Shown one piece after another: positions 34,533 to 42,682 of a DNA stretch of 64,000 nucleotides. The notes under the pieces are model-generated. The model had not been told where the DNA came from. It searched no databases and was given only the letters and a program-made list of their open reading frames with translations. Origin of the DNA: Deltaproteobacteria bacterium (GTDB taxonomy: Bacteria > Desulfobacterota > Desulfobacteria > Desulfobacterales > Desulfatirhabdiaceae); the NCBI GenBank assembly GCA_016219185.1, contig JACRBZ010000110.1, positions 1-64,000 on the forward strand, read 5' to 3'. A program made the position numbers and the translations under genes. Position 1 is the first letter of the stretch, and every line of letters starts with the position of its first letter.

Positions 34533-34623
34533 TGGATTCCACGCCTCCAGCCGTGTAATAGCCGAAGCTCAAGGACCTTGCGCTGCTTTATCGCTGAACA
34601 CCCTTGGGAACAGATTCTATCTC

Positions 34624-35230
34624 TCATAACACCCACAGAATTGATCGAAGTTCATGGATACCAGTGGGCGAAAGCATCCAAGCAAGAGCGCAGAAGTTGA
34701 CGACTACCGTAGCCCAAAAGATGGCCTGGAAGGGCTGCTTCCGGGTTTTGTGGCGAAGCAGGTGCTGATCGGCCAAAGCGCCGGGCCAACCACCGATGAG
34801 TCCGAAAATGTGCAATGTGATTTTCTGGGTTCTCCATCGATCATTCTGAGCGGCCGATTTGTCGATCCAGTACGCAAGAAATGCAATGCAACTGGCGCCC
34901 AGGTAAATGCCAAGGATTAGGAGTGGCAGTTTATGGAAGAAGACAGCGCCAGCAAATGAAGGCAAGAAAAAGGAAAGCCCACGTCAGCGGACGATTCCGC
35001 TTATCGATGACTTCTGGATAGGGACACGATCTCCGACGAACGCTACATTTTCAGCTCACGTTTAACCTTTGTCATTGGCCGCAAGTTCATAGACTCGCCG
35101 CCCTCGGGCAGACGTGCCTGTCAGAGAACGACTTTATATGGACGAAAACCTGCGGACCGTCACTATTCGGGATGATGGACCCGAACCTTCGATCGTCCTT
35201 CCATGTGGTTATCTTGCCTTGATAGCGCAT
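34624..35230 (-). pseudogene. Cold-shock domain-DUF1294 membrane protein, broken
   Basis: Reading from ATG 35230 gives a cold-shock-like start (MRYQGKITTWKDDRRFGSII, then PQVFVHIKSFSDR). A frameshift leads into GRRVYELAANDKG, then stops, then SFFLPSFAGAVFFHKLPLLI and the DUF1294 membrane part (LAYWIDKSAAQNDRWRTQK, GLIGGWPGALADQ). The DUF1294 half alone is open from 34965 to 34624 (113 residues), but the N-terminal half has at least one frameshift and three stops. Intact relatives are fusions of the two parts. Function of the family is unknown. Confidence 0.7.
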
Positions 35231-35371
35231 ACCGTTCGCATGAGGCTAACACCAAGCCTGAGCCAGCCTGCCGGGGACTTCAAAGACATAGAATGGGCGT
35301 GGTCGAGCGTCGGCTCCAGGTTTTTCTTATGTGCTGTACCGGATCGCATATAGATACGACACTGGACGATC

Positions 35372-37369
35372 TTATTTGAGACATCGAAAACCGTGATAAA
35401 GCCGCCACTCACGTGCAACATTATTCACATCAACGCTTTCTATTGTCCGAAACCCACAAACTGAACATCTTGCTAAGTAAATCAGTGTCTCGCTATACAA
35501 CGTTGCAGGACTCTCTGAATGTTTAAGGTTTTGAAGAAGTTCTGCATTTGGATCGTCAATCATGGATCTGAATAATTTGTGATTCTGTATATCTTTCAAA
35601 ACATTTTGTTTTCTATCATCAGGAAGGTCGGTGGCTCTGACGAAGTATGCGGCGTACTTCTCAGCTTCCTGGTCGGACAGCTCATACAATGACGACTTTG
35701 CTATTGAGGATAGCTGTTCAAAGAAGCCTGTCACCAATGGTGTGTAATCATCTCTGCCCAGAGCTTTAGTAAGTGGCCGTATGTGATCTAAAAGAACTTC
35801 TTTCGAAGGGTCTTTCATTTCAGTACAGTAGTGATGGACAAAAACCAGTTGGATTTCATACGCTGTTGTTAAAGCGGACAAGGCATCATCAAGCAAGCCC
35901 TTCTCAACAAAGAAATTATATGCGTTTACTGCCTGATTCACCATCCGTTGAAAAATATTTTGTGGTGCCAAACTTCTTTCAGCCACCTCATTCCCATTTA
36001 TGAATGCTGCACTTTGTGTAACAAAGCTAAGGAAACATTGAGATATCCGATTTTGCACTTCTGCCACGAGGTGCCGATCATCATTCTTTAGGCCGTACTT
36101 TAGAGCTTCTTGTAGCGTATTCTGAGATGACTCGAACATCTTGATGAGGAGGCGTACCAATTCAACCCGTAACTCAATAGGCGTTTCACCCTTTACCTTC
36201 TTGGTGATTCGCATCCTCGTAATTGCTTCCCGTGATACAGCTAATGTGACTATGTGGGATACCAGAGCAGTATTAATTAAGAGCAAAAATCGATCCCGCT
36301 CATTAAGTTCTGATTTTCTAATCTTCTCCTGAAGATGATCGATTTGTTTTCCAATTTCTAAATGATCAACATCTCCCTGAATTGAAGCAAGAGACAAAAG
36401 TTTAATTTCAATGCCGAAGCGAGTGTGTTCATTGATGTCTGGAGAGCTAAGAGCCTTTTTCAGTGATTCGCGGTAGTGATAGGTTGAGGTTCTGCCCAGT
36501 TGAAAGGCAATTCGTGTAGCATATATATCTATGAAGACTCTCTGCTCAGGAGAGTAAGAGTTCTCAACATTCCTGGCTTGTGCCAGATAGTATTCTGCGT
36601 CTACTAGCAAACCTCTTTCAGTATATGTTAATATGGATAGTAGAGTAAGATTCGGGTCTGTTTTAAGCTTCCCTGATTCGGTTTTTTCGAGAAGGAAACT
36701 CAGTAGTTCTATATCGCGCGCATTGAACAAATAAAACCCATAGTCTTGAAGGAAAGCAACAGGGTTATTGATTATCTCCTGTGGCTTAGCTTTCTCTGAG
36801 CAACTGGAATATAATAAAGAAATACCGTAATCAGGACTATGTTTCTTAAACATTTCATCAAATCTACTAAACCTTCGATCATACACCTGCCATATTCCTA
36901 TTGCCGCATCCTCGTTTAGAACATTGGCTGTGGGTATATGTATTGAGACAGTATTTTGATTTCTCCAATCGTCATTATCCCTTTCTTCCGTTATCCGACT
37001 CACAAGAGCTTCGACAAAGTCATAATATGCTGTAGCAGACGACGTCTCGTAGATAATAACAATCCCAAAACCTGGCACTCTTCTTGACAAGTATTCCAGT
37101 GTGTCTATTGGAAAAGAGAAACTTATGAATTCGTCTTCCCCTTGTGAGACTCTCTGACAGAGCGTTTTGCTCTTAATCTGAATTGCAAATTTTGAACCTG
37201 ATGGCGTATTATTGCGAATCAATTCAACATCAAGGTCCACAGCATAGTCTGGTTGCTCTATTCGGCAAATGAACCCACGTCTTTGTGTCAGGATAGATCG
37301 AACCATGAGGACGGACTCCTCACTCGCTTTAGCACTATTGTCAATAATCGGACCCTTATTTGAAGTCAT
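35372..37369 (-). CDS. Large protein with N-terminal DUF4365 (nuclease-like) domain and helical repeats
   Basis: Protein of 665 residues. The first ~170 residues fit DUF4365: PDYAVDLDVELIRNN (D45, D47, E49) and FAIQIKSK (Q64, K66) give a PD-(D/E)xK-like set of residues. The remaining ~490 residues are mostly alpha-helical with paired-helix spacing, like a TPR-type superhelix, and no recognised catalytic motif. The C-terminus carries LARCSVCGF and a last cysteine in GFRC. No ribosome site is visible. It sits between a type I R-M locus and a toxin-antitoxin patch, so a defence effector is a reasonable guess but unproven. Confidence 0.7.
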   Translation of the reverse strand: MTSNKGPIIDNSAKASEESVLMVRSILTQRRGFICRIEQPDYAVDLDVELIRNNTPSGSKFAIQIKSKTLCQRVSQGEDEFISFSFPIDTLEYLSRRVPGFGIVIIYETSSATAYYDFVEALVSRITEERDNDDWRNQNTVSIHIPTANVLNEDAAIGIWQVYDRRFSRFDEMFKKHSPDYGISLLYSSCSEKAKPQEIINNPVAFLQDYGFYLFNARDIELLSFLLEKTESGKLKTDPNLTLLSILTYTERGLLVDAEYYLAQARNVENSYSPEQRVFIDIYATRIAFQLGRTSTYHYRESLKKALSSPDINEHTRFGIEIKLLSLASIQGDVDHLEIGKQIDHLQEKIRKSELNERDRFLLLINTALVSHIVTLAVSREAITRMRITKKVKGETPIELRVELVRLLIKMFESSQNTLQEALKYGLKNDDRHLVAEVQNRISQCFLSFVTQSAAFINGNEVAERSLAPQNIFQRMVNQAVNAYNFFVEKGLLDDALSALTTAYEIQLVFVHHYCTEMKDPSKEVLLDHIRPLTKALGRDDYTPLVTGFFEQLSSIAKSSLYELSDQEAEKYAAYFVRATDLPDDRKQNVLKDIQNHKLFRSMIDDPNAELLQNLKHSESPATLYSETLIYLARCSVCGFRTIESVDVNNVAREWRLYHGFRCLK

Positions 37370-37838
37370 AGCATACGACTCTGATTTGACCTATGGGTAA
37401 GCGTAGCAACAGCAAACCCTCAATTACGACTCAAGATGGTGATTTATGAGAGGTATAACTTCTGTTTACATGGTTTCCACTCTTCCTCACAGGTTGTCCA
37501 CCTCCCAGGTTCAAAACATGCGTGTAAATCATGGCCGCCGAAGAATTGTCTCGTGATGAAGATGATTCTGTGTATTCTTCACGGCAACAGGATTTATATT
37601 TTGTGCATCATTAATGAGAAAGTTGATATTATCCCTGTATGAATTTCAGTTTTAAGTCAACAATAATATCTTCAGTTTGATAAACACGTTTCCTCTCATA
37701 TGGGGAATCGGGTTTATCTTTTTACAGAACAGGAACTGAGTTGAGAGCATGCAGGCGAGCCCGGTCGCGAGTACCGGCCACATCTTTGAAGGGAACCCGC
37801 TCGGGAGGGCTTGCAGGCTGCCTGACTTTGTCCCTACT
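37370..37838. other. Intergenic, no gene recognised
   Basis: I see no supported gene in these 469 bp on either strand. It is AT-rich at first, then GC-rich around 37750-37830. The segment TCATATGGGGAATCGGG at 37697 resembles half of the module operator, but it lacks the other arm. Confidence 0.5.
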
Positions 37839-38198
37839 TTACGATTGGCTACTGAAAACCAACAATTTGACCCCTATTTTCCCTGTAACATCGGTGGGTT
37901 GCTGGAAGCCGGATTTTCTATGCCCCGGTTTACCTGTAAGCTCCTCCTTAATCCGATCGGAAAAGAAGACTTTGACCAACGACTGATAAGGCACGTCGCG
38001 TTTGTTGGCCAACAGTTTCAGTTCCTCAAGCATGGATTCCGGAAGACGTAGAGAAATCGTCTTTACCGAGGGTTTCAGATTGGCCAGCGTGAGTCTTTCC
38101 GCCTTCTTCCAGTCAACATACTCAGTTGAATCGTGGCTTTGCCAGAAATCCCTTTCTTCGGTCTCATTCCTGAATTGGGTCGTTTTCTTATTCATGGG
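37839..38198 (-). CDS. CopG-family antitoxin (BrnA-like)
   Basis: Antitoxin of 119 residues. The family pattern is clear: FRNETEERDFWQSHDSTEYV, DWKKAERLTLANLKPS, then the ribbon-helix-helix TISLRLPESMLEELKLLANK and RDVPYQSLVKVFF. The last ~30 residues (GKPGHRKSGFQQPTDVTGKI) are beyond the normal end. ATG 38198 lies after GGAGG at a long 14-nt spacing; ATG 38228 is an alternative. The partner toxin (BrnT-like) should be next to it but is missing, so it is an orphan. A second, broken copy is at 39863-40019. Confidence 0.78.
   Translation of the reverse strand, partial: PMNKKTTQFRNETEERDFWQSHDSTEYVDWKKAERLTLANLKPSVKTISLRLPESMLEELKLLANKRDVPYQSLVKVFFSDRIKEELTGKPGHRKSGFQQPTDVTGKIGVKLLVFSSQS
37912..37958. 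repeat. Short repeat, left copy (antitoxin 3' end)
   Basis: About 47 bp containing CTATGCCCCGGTTTACC, repeated at 39500-39545. It belongs to the 3' end of the antitoxin gene and marks the other edge of the duplicated gene. Confidence 0.75.
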
Positions 38199-38477
38199 TT
38201 TGATAGAGCCTCCGTATGGATTCATGGTAACTTCATATTGCCTTATGTCAATGATAAAGTTGTTTTTGTGACTGAAAATATGGCTGAAACCACCACGGAA
38301 TGGGGCCAACCAACAGCCTCTCACAAATACAACGCACGATCCGGATAATTCTGCTATCATCTCTGCAGGCGGTGTAGCGGACGTCGCGTTGCGCCGTCTG
38401 CGTCGGCGGACTTAAGCTGAGCGAGAGGTAGATTCAACGATGATTTGGCTCTTGGATCATTGGATAGTATTCTCAGG
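38039..38477. repeat. Direct repeat DR1 (about 439 bp)
   Basis: Matches 39863-40294 over its whole length with few differences. It contains the 5' part of the antitoxin gene and 280 bp of non-coding sequence with a hairpin (GCGGAC...GTCTGC) and GATGATTTGGCTCTTGGATC. It encloses, with DR2, the toxin-antitoxin genes at 38498-39784. Confidence 0.88.
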
Positions 38478-38497
38478 TCGAATATGTACCTTATATT

Positions 38498-38707
38498 TCA
38501 CAACCGTTTCCTAATATCTGCTATCACTTCACCGGCGATACGCCCCTTGATTCCCTCAGACTCATATGCATCCAACCGCCGATCAAGCTCTGCTCTTTGC
38601 TCATCTGTCAACGATAACGCCGCCTGATCTGACGCGATACTGCCCCACAGGTCTTCCACCAGTCGTATTCTTTCGACTATTGAAAGAGAACGCAGATTGT
38701 CCATCAT
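38498..38707 (-). CDS. Addiction-module antitoxin (putative addiction module component family)
   Basis: Protein of 69 residues: MMDNLRSLSIVERIRLVEDL then WGSIASDQAALSLTDEQRAE and LDAYESEG. This is the pattern of the small antitoxins that precede RelE/ParE-type toxins. AAGGA lies 7 nt before the ATG. Longer in-frame starts exist upstream but run through the attC-like site. No toxin gene follows; the sequence after the stop goes straight into DR1, so the partner was probably lost by recombination at the repeat. Confidence 0.8.
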   Translation of the reverse strand: MMDNLRSLSIVERIRLVEDLWGSIASDQAALSLTDEQRAELDRRLDAYESEGIKGRIAGEVIADIRKRL

Positions 38708-38746
38708 TATTTTATCCTTCATTAACAACATCTTTCTAAGAATGTA

Positions 38747-38806
38747 CAGAACGCAGGCATCAGCCGCGCTGTTTTTTGCGTCGGCTGGATGCATTTGTTG
38801 GTTCTG
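38747..38806 (-). other. attC-like site
   Basis: Outer arms CAGAAC (38747-38752) and GTTCTG (38801-38806) pair. Inside, GCATCAGCCG (38757-38766) pairs with CGGCTGGATGC (38782-38792) with one extrahelical G, as in integron attC sites. The TGA of the antitoxin at 38760-38954 lies within it. The R-box consensus GTTRRRY is not met, so this is weaker than the site at 22511. Confidence 0.42.
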
Positions 38807-38954
38807 GTTTCGTAGAAGCAAGACGGACAATCTTGTGACCGGAGGTGGTCTGAATGGAACGTAGATCAGCACAAATTGCTGAAAGATCGCCTCGAAATTT
38901 TTGAGTGTGTTCCATTCGATGCATACGCACTTCTTCGACAATAGGGTCTTTCAT
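38760..38954 (-). CDS. Small antitoxin partner of the PIN toxin
   Basis: Protein of 64 residues beginning MKDPIVEEVRMHRMEHTQKF, followed by GDLSAICADLRS. This short helical type typically accompanies PIN-domain toxins, although it has no formal name that I know. It starts 3 nt after the toxin stop, so the order is toxin then antitoxin. Its C-terminal codons and stop lie inside the attC-like site. Function as antitoxin is inferred from position. Confidence 0.65.
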   Translation of the reverse strand: MKDPIVEEVRMHRMEHTQKFRGDLSAICADLRSIQTTSGHKIVRLASTKPEPTNASSRRKKQRG

Positions 38955-38957
38955 TTT

Positions 38958-39431
38958 TTAAGCCTCCAATAATTCGTCAGGCGAGCAGATTTCAGGGCAA
39001 AGATATCCTTCATTTTCAATGATTCGTCTTATTGCCCTACGGGTGAAAGGGTTGTTCAGATGAGCAAAATTCCATGTGACAACCACATCGATACTGTTCA
39101 CCGCCGCTATTGCAATATGAAGGGCATCTTCCGGATAATTAGCCGGTATGCCCCTCCCCGTAATGATATTTTCAGCAAGAGATCTAACCTCTTCATCAAT
39201 ATCGAGCATTGGAAAAGGTTTAATGGCTGCCAGCCGAATCTTGGCTTGGTCTGAATCGCCTTTGCTGGCCTCTTCATATACGAGTGCCGAGATGTAGGTC
39301 TCATACTTGGTTGATAGTTCTGGCCAAAGATCCCGAGTGGCCTCCTGATGGCCGGCGATCATTAAATCACGGCTTGGCCGAGCAGTGTAATAGCTCACTA
39401 TAGTCGTTTCGATATATATTCGTTTCTTCAT
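38958..39431 (-). CDS. PIN-domain protein (VapC-like toxin)
   Basis: Predicted ribonuclease toxin of 157 residues. Acidic residues of the PIN site are visible in RIYIETTIVSYY (where the usual first Asp is Glu), YEEASKGD, NYPEDALHIAIAAVNSIDV and VTWNFAHLNN. The small gene immediately downstream is the probable antitoxin. AAATG with little ribosome site is seen. Together with the attC-like site after the antitoxin, it may be a mobile cassette. Confidence 0.82.
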   Translation of the reverse strand: MKKRIYIETTIVSYYTARPSRDLMIAGHQEATRDLWPELSTKYETYISALVYEEASKGDSDQAKIRLAAIKPFPMLDIDEEVRSLAENIITGRGIPANYPEDALHIAIAAVNSIDVVVTWNFAHLNNPFTRRAIRRIIENEGYLCPEICSPDELLEA

Positions 39432-39499
39432 TTTTTGGCTATACCATTTGCAGCGCTGTTTTCAATTTGAGCCAACAATAATTAGGCTGATCCGCAGAA

Positions 39500-39545
39500 G
39501 ATTTCCTATGCCCCGGTTTACCCTAAGCTCCTCCTTAATCCGATC
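39500..39545. repeat. Short repeat, right copy (antitoxin 3' end)
   Basis: Partner of 37912-37958. It is followed directly by the inserted gene 39551-39784, which therefore split the duplicated antitoxin gene into this 3' piece and the 5' piece in DR2. Confidence 0.75.
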
Positions 39546-39550
39546 CTACC

Positions 39551-39784
39551 TCACGCAGTTTCATGGGCTATGTCCTTGAAAGTGGTCTCGGCCCACTCCA
39601 TGGCTTCTTTCTCTCTTTTCTTGTCTTTTGCCATATCGGCATAAGCCGATTCCAGATCGGGACGGACAATATGCGGGCGGACCAACTCCTGTATGAAATT
39701 GCTTATCTTGCGAGGGCCAATTGTCTTGTGCAGCCCTTCGTAGACTTCTTCATCAACGGTTATGGTCAGTTTCTTTTGCATCAT
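39551..39784 (-). CDS. Ribbon-helix-helix antitoxin (orphan)
   Basis: Antitoxin-like protein of 77 residues: KKLTITVDEEVYEGLHKTIG begins a ribbon-helix-helix fold (KISNFIQELVRPHI), and the C-terminal tail (EAMEWAETTFKDIAHETA) would wrap around a toxin. GAGGTG precedes the start. A perfect 14-bp palindrome lies 18 nt upstream, fitting autoregulation. The toxin gene (MazF-like would be expected) is missing: the antitoxin 3' repeat follows immediately. The gene interrupts the second copy of the CopG antitoxin gene. Confidence 0.75.
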   Translation of the reverse strand: MMQKKLTITVDEEVYEGLHKTIGPRKISNFIQELVRPHIVRPDLESAYADMAKDKKREKEAMEWAETTFKDIAHETA

Positions 39785-39802
39785 GCACCTCTATATACGT
39801 GT

Positions 39803-39816
39803 ACTATACGTATAGT
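39803..39816. promoter_or_regulatory. Palindromic operator of the RHH antitoxin
   Basis: ACTATACGTATAGT, a perfect 14-bp palindrome, 18 nt upstream of the ATG at 39784. A neighbouring TATATACGTGTAC looks like a degenerate second site. RHH antitoxins usually bind such sites in their own promoter. Confidence 0.6.
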
Positions 39817-39862
39817 GAACTCGTCGAATAGCAAGATGACTCGGCAGCAGGCGTAAAGGTTA

Positions 39863-40019
39863 CCGGAAGACGCAGGGAAATCGTCTTTACCGAGGGTTTC
39901 AGATTGGCCAGCGTGAGTCTTTCCGCCTTCTTCCAGTCAACATACTCCGTTGAATCGTGGCTTTGCCAGAAATCCCTTTCTTCGGCTTCATTCCTGAATT
40001 GGGGCGTTTTCTTTTTCAT
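39863..40019 (-). pseudogene. CopG antitoxin, second copy, truncated
   Basis: Encodes FRNEAEERDFWQSHDSTEYV to ISLRLP, almost identical to the first half of 37839-38198, then runs into the inserted sequence (frame closes at 39804 after TFTPAAESSC). The ribbon-helix-helix is cut. Confidence 0.8.
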
Positions 40020-40294
40020 GGGTTTGGTAGAGCCTCCGTATAAATTCATGGTAACTTTATATTACCTTATGTCAATGATAAAGTTGTTTTTGCGACCGAC
40101 AGTGTGGCTGAAACCACTGCGGAATGGGGCCAACCAACAGCCTCTCACAAATGGAATGCACGATCCGGATAATTCTGCTATCATCTCTGCATAGCGGACG
40201 TCGCGTTGCGCCGTCCGCGTCGGCGGACTTATGCTGAGCAAGAGGTAGATTCAACGATGATTTGGCTCTTGGATCATTGAATAGTATTTTCAGG
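39863..40294. repeat. Direct repeat DR2 (about 432 bp)
   Basis: Partner of 38039-38477. It differs by scattered substitutions and by a 7-bp shortening (CTGCATAGCGG against CTGCAGGCGGTGTAGCGG). Confidence 0.88.
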
Positions 40295-40341
40295 CAAGCT
40301 CAACTGCAAAAGCCGAAAAAGAAATGAGTTTGGAGCAATCT

Positions 40342-40554
40342 ATGTATAGGTTTCTCATCGTTATTGAAAAAGCAGAAGGCAACTACTCAGCTTACTCTCC
40401 CGACTTACCAGGCTGTGTGGCAACAGGCAAAACTCGCCAGCAAGTGACACGAAACATGCACCAAGCGATTGAATTGCATGTGCATGGCCTGCTGGAAGAT
40501 AGACTGCCAGTCCCAAAATCTCATGCCTTTGCGGAATATGTTGCCGTCATGTAG
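40342..40554 (+). CDS. HicB-family antitoxin (orphan)
   Basis: Protein of 70 residues: MYRFLIVIEKAEGNYSAYSP then DLPGCVATGKTRQQVTRNMH and EAIELH-like helix. This is the partial-RNase H fold of HicB antitoxins, shorter than the forms with a C-terminal HTH. ATG 40342 has GGAG 6 nt upstream; 40324 is also in frame. No hicA toxin gene lies next to it. It is the only plus-strand gene of this patch. Confidence 0.78.
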   Translation: MYRFLIVIEKAEGNYSAYSPDLPGCVATGKTRQQVTRNMHQAIELHVHGLLEDRLPVPKSHAFAEYVAVM

Positions 40555-40647
40555 ATATTACGCATCTGTGCAATGCGCGCTTTGAATCAAATAGATGTAA
40601 GCAGGCAGCCGGCGCGCCTGTCGTGAGAACGACTTTATTCTGAAGAT

Positions 40648-41565
40648 CTATGGACAATTGACGGCCAAATCCGTATTCCTCGGCTTGGCGCCATTTCGTT
40701 TGTATTGATGGCTTCCCGCAAATATCCGGAAAACGAAAAACATCGGAAATATGTATCCGTACATGAACAGCCGGATCAGCATCAGACGAATCCAGCCGGG
40801 TTCCACTTCCGTTCTGATTCTTTCAGGGTCCAACTTCATTTCGATTGCTTTTTCCGGACAGGCGGATGCACAGATACCGCATCCCAGACAACGCGATATA
40901 TCGAGCTGAACCCTGCCTTGAACCAACGTGATTGCCGACGCCCCGCAATGCGTCCGGCACTCGCCGCAGGCCACGCAGCGCTCTGAATCAAAATCAGGGA
41001 GATAAGGTCCGGAGTTGAAGGCTTTCAGGCCAAGCTCATATCGAAACCGGTGCTGAATGCAGCAACAGGAGCAGCACATGCAAATATTGAATTGATATGG
41101 CTGAATACATTCTTCCAGGCACATCACCAGCCCGTGGTTGTGCGCATTTCTGGCAATTTCCATGGCGTTCTCTTTGGTCAACCCTTGTTTCCCGGTTTCT
41201 TCCCGCCGCATGCGAGCCGATGTATTGATTCTGAGGCATGTGTACAAAGGCGAGTCGCACCTTTGATATTCCAGTCGGCAGTCGCAGGGATCGACAAAAA
41301 ACTGGTCCGAGGATTCAATAATTTTTTCGATCTCTTCCATGGGTAAAATAACGGCATTTGAATCGACATATCGGTTGTAAAGATTGAACACGGGTCTAAT
41401 CAGAAAAGTCCCCAGAACGGGTATTGTCGCGGTCCGGCCGAGGAACCAATAGAAGCGGATGACATCCACGCCGTTTGAAAAGCGTTTTCGAATGAAGTTC
41501 TCCCGCATTTTGCTCTTCTTTTCCAGATACTGAATCGGATTGAACGCTGTCTCCTTCATCTTCAT
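40648..41565 (-). CDS. 4Fe-4S dicluster protein with N-terminal cysteine domain and C-terminal hydrophobic end
   Basis: Iron-sulfur protein of 305 residues, larger relative of 9909-10574. It has DPCDCRLEYQRCDSPLYTC, the dense cluster CMCCSCCC, then ferredoxin motifs CVACGECRTHC and CLGCGICASACPEKAIEM. N- and C-terminal extensions contain hydrophobic stretches (FYWFLGRTATIPVLGTFLI; LMLIRLFMYGYIFPMFFVF), so membrane association is likely. AAGGAGG lies 3 nt before ATG 41565 and 9 nt before ATG 41559; either may be used. Electron partner unknown. Confidence 0.82.
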   Translation of the reverse strand: MKMKETAFNPIQYLEKKSKMRENFIRKRFSNGVDVIRFYWFLGRTATIPVLGTFLIRPVFNLYNRYVDSNAVILPMEEIEKIIESSDQFFVDPCDCRLEYQRCDSPLYTCLRINTSARMRREETGKQGLTKENAMEIARNAHNHGLVMCLEECIQPYQFNICMCCSCCCIQHRFRYELGLKAFNSGPYLPDFDSERCVACGECRTHCGASAITLVQGRVQLDISRCLGCGICASACPEKAIEMKLDPERIRTEVEPGWIRLMLIRLFMYGYIFPMFFVFRIFAGSHQYKRNGAKPRNTDLAVNCP

Positions 41566-41676
41566 GAACCTCCTTGAGTTATGAGTTGGATTATCGGAAA
41601 TCAGCGCAATCTTAATTGAAAATGTCATGCAGGGTATTGGAAAAATGCGACAAAATATGACTTTTTCGGAGAGTTT

Positions 41677-42492
41677 TCATTCCCCGGCCATAAACGTTTG
41701 GCCAGAAATACGGTCCATATAGGCTGCGGGCGAATAACCGGTAAACCGGTTAAAATCCCGAATCAGGTGGGATTGATCGAAATACCCCGCATCAAGGGCG
41801 ATGGAAGCCCAATTTGATTTCGAATCCGCCAGCCGTCCCAATATGGTTCTGAACCGGTATAACCGGCAGAATTTCTTGGGAGTCAGACCGGCATGGTGAA
41901 TGAATAACCGTTCTAAATTCCGACGACTGACGCCGATTTTTCGGGCCAGACATTCCACGCCGATTCGGCCGCCTGTTTCCCTTATCTGAAAAACGGCCCG
42001 CTCCAGATAAGGATATCGGCTGGATAAACCGCCGAGGCTTTTCAGAAAATATCGATTCAGGAATTCGATACGGCTGTCTGTTTTCACATCAGTATCAATG
42101 ATGCGATCCGCAAAAATGCGGCTGCGTGATCCGCGGATATCTGCGATATCGATGCACCGGTCGGTAAGCTCGTTAGCGGGTGTCGGCTGAAAAAGGGCCG
42201 CACCTCCCGGCTTGAAACAAACGCCGAACAGATGACATCTGTCGAAGGTCCTGCCCCATTTTGCCCGTGACATGGAACCGATAAAAAAGCAGGAACCCCC
42301 CGGAAATACGGAATCGGGCAACTGACCGTCAATCACCGTGAACGTACCGCCGAGGTTGACGATCAGCTCATGTCCGCCCCCGGTCAGAAACATCCGTTCC
42401 AGGAAAGGTTGCGTCGGTGTAACCTCCAACGTCCAGTAGCATCGAATGAAGGGTGAAAGTGGCTCAGCCGGAGGATATTCCCGGTAGTTCAT
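41677..42492 (-). CDS. AraC-family transcriptional regulator (DUF6597 N-terminus)
   Basis: Regulator of 271 residues. The N-terminal sensory domain begins YREYPPAEPLSPFIRCYWTL (DUF6597 type), with GVCFKPGGAALFQ further on. The C-terminal double HTH has VECLARKIGVSRRNLERLFI and the second helix ALDAGYFDQSHLIRDFNRFT, then GYSPAAY. AGGAG lies 5 nt before ATG 42492; the frame extends 20 codons further. It is the last intact gene before a DUF3786 fragment (42541-42632). Target not evident. Confidence 0.88.
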   Translation of the reverse strand: MNYREYPPAEPLSPFIRCYWTLEVTPTQPFLERMFLTGGGHELIVNLGGTFTVIDGQLPDSVFPGGSCFFIGSMSRAKWGRTFDRCHLFGVCFKPGGAALFQPTPANELTDRCIDIADIRGSRSRIFADRIIDTDVKTDSRIEFLNRYFLKSLGGLSSRYPYLERAVFQIRETGGRIGVECLARKIGVSRRNLERLFIHHAGLTPKKFCRLYRFRTILGRLADSKSNWASIALDAGYFDQSHLIRDFNRFTGYSPAAYMDRISGQTFMAGE

Positions 42493-42540
42493 ATTGACTC
42501 CTGTCACGAAACCATCGCCGGCCCATGCCTTACGGGCCAG

Positions 42541-42632
42541 CCGGGGCGACACTGAAATCCTTGCCCATTACCTTGATGAATCAGCCTGTCATTTTCTCAT
42601 ACCGCCCGCCGGTGCGCCCTGCCGCTGCATTT
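42541..42632 (-). pseudogene. Internal fragment of a DUF3786 gene
   Basis: About 90 bp (CTGAAATCCTTGCCCATTAC, CATACCGCCCGCCGGTGCG) match 44170-44265 of the DUF3786 gene (protein segment GGRYENDRL...VMGKDFSV). It is broken by small changes and lies directly upstream of the AraC start. A second sign that this gene has been duplicated and lost. Confidence 0.65.
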
Positions 42633-42682
42633 TGTTGTTCGGTTCCGAGGTTTTCCAAAGCTAATTCAACTGGATAGAAAAA

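Noticed and set aside
37697..37713. Another copy of the module operator (TCATATGGGGAATCGGG)
   Set aside because: The left arm is missing and no target or regulator lies nearby.
38039..40294. CRISPR or other short-spaced repeat array
   Set aside because: Only two long copies separated by coding genes; no regular spacer structure anywhere in the window.
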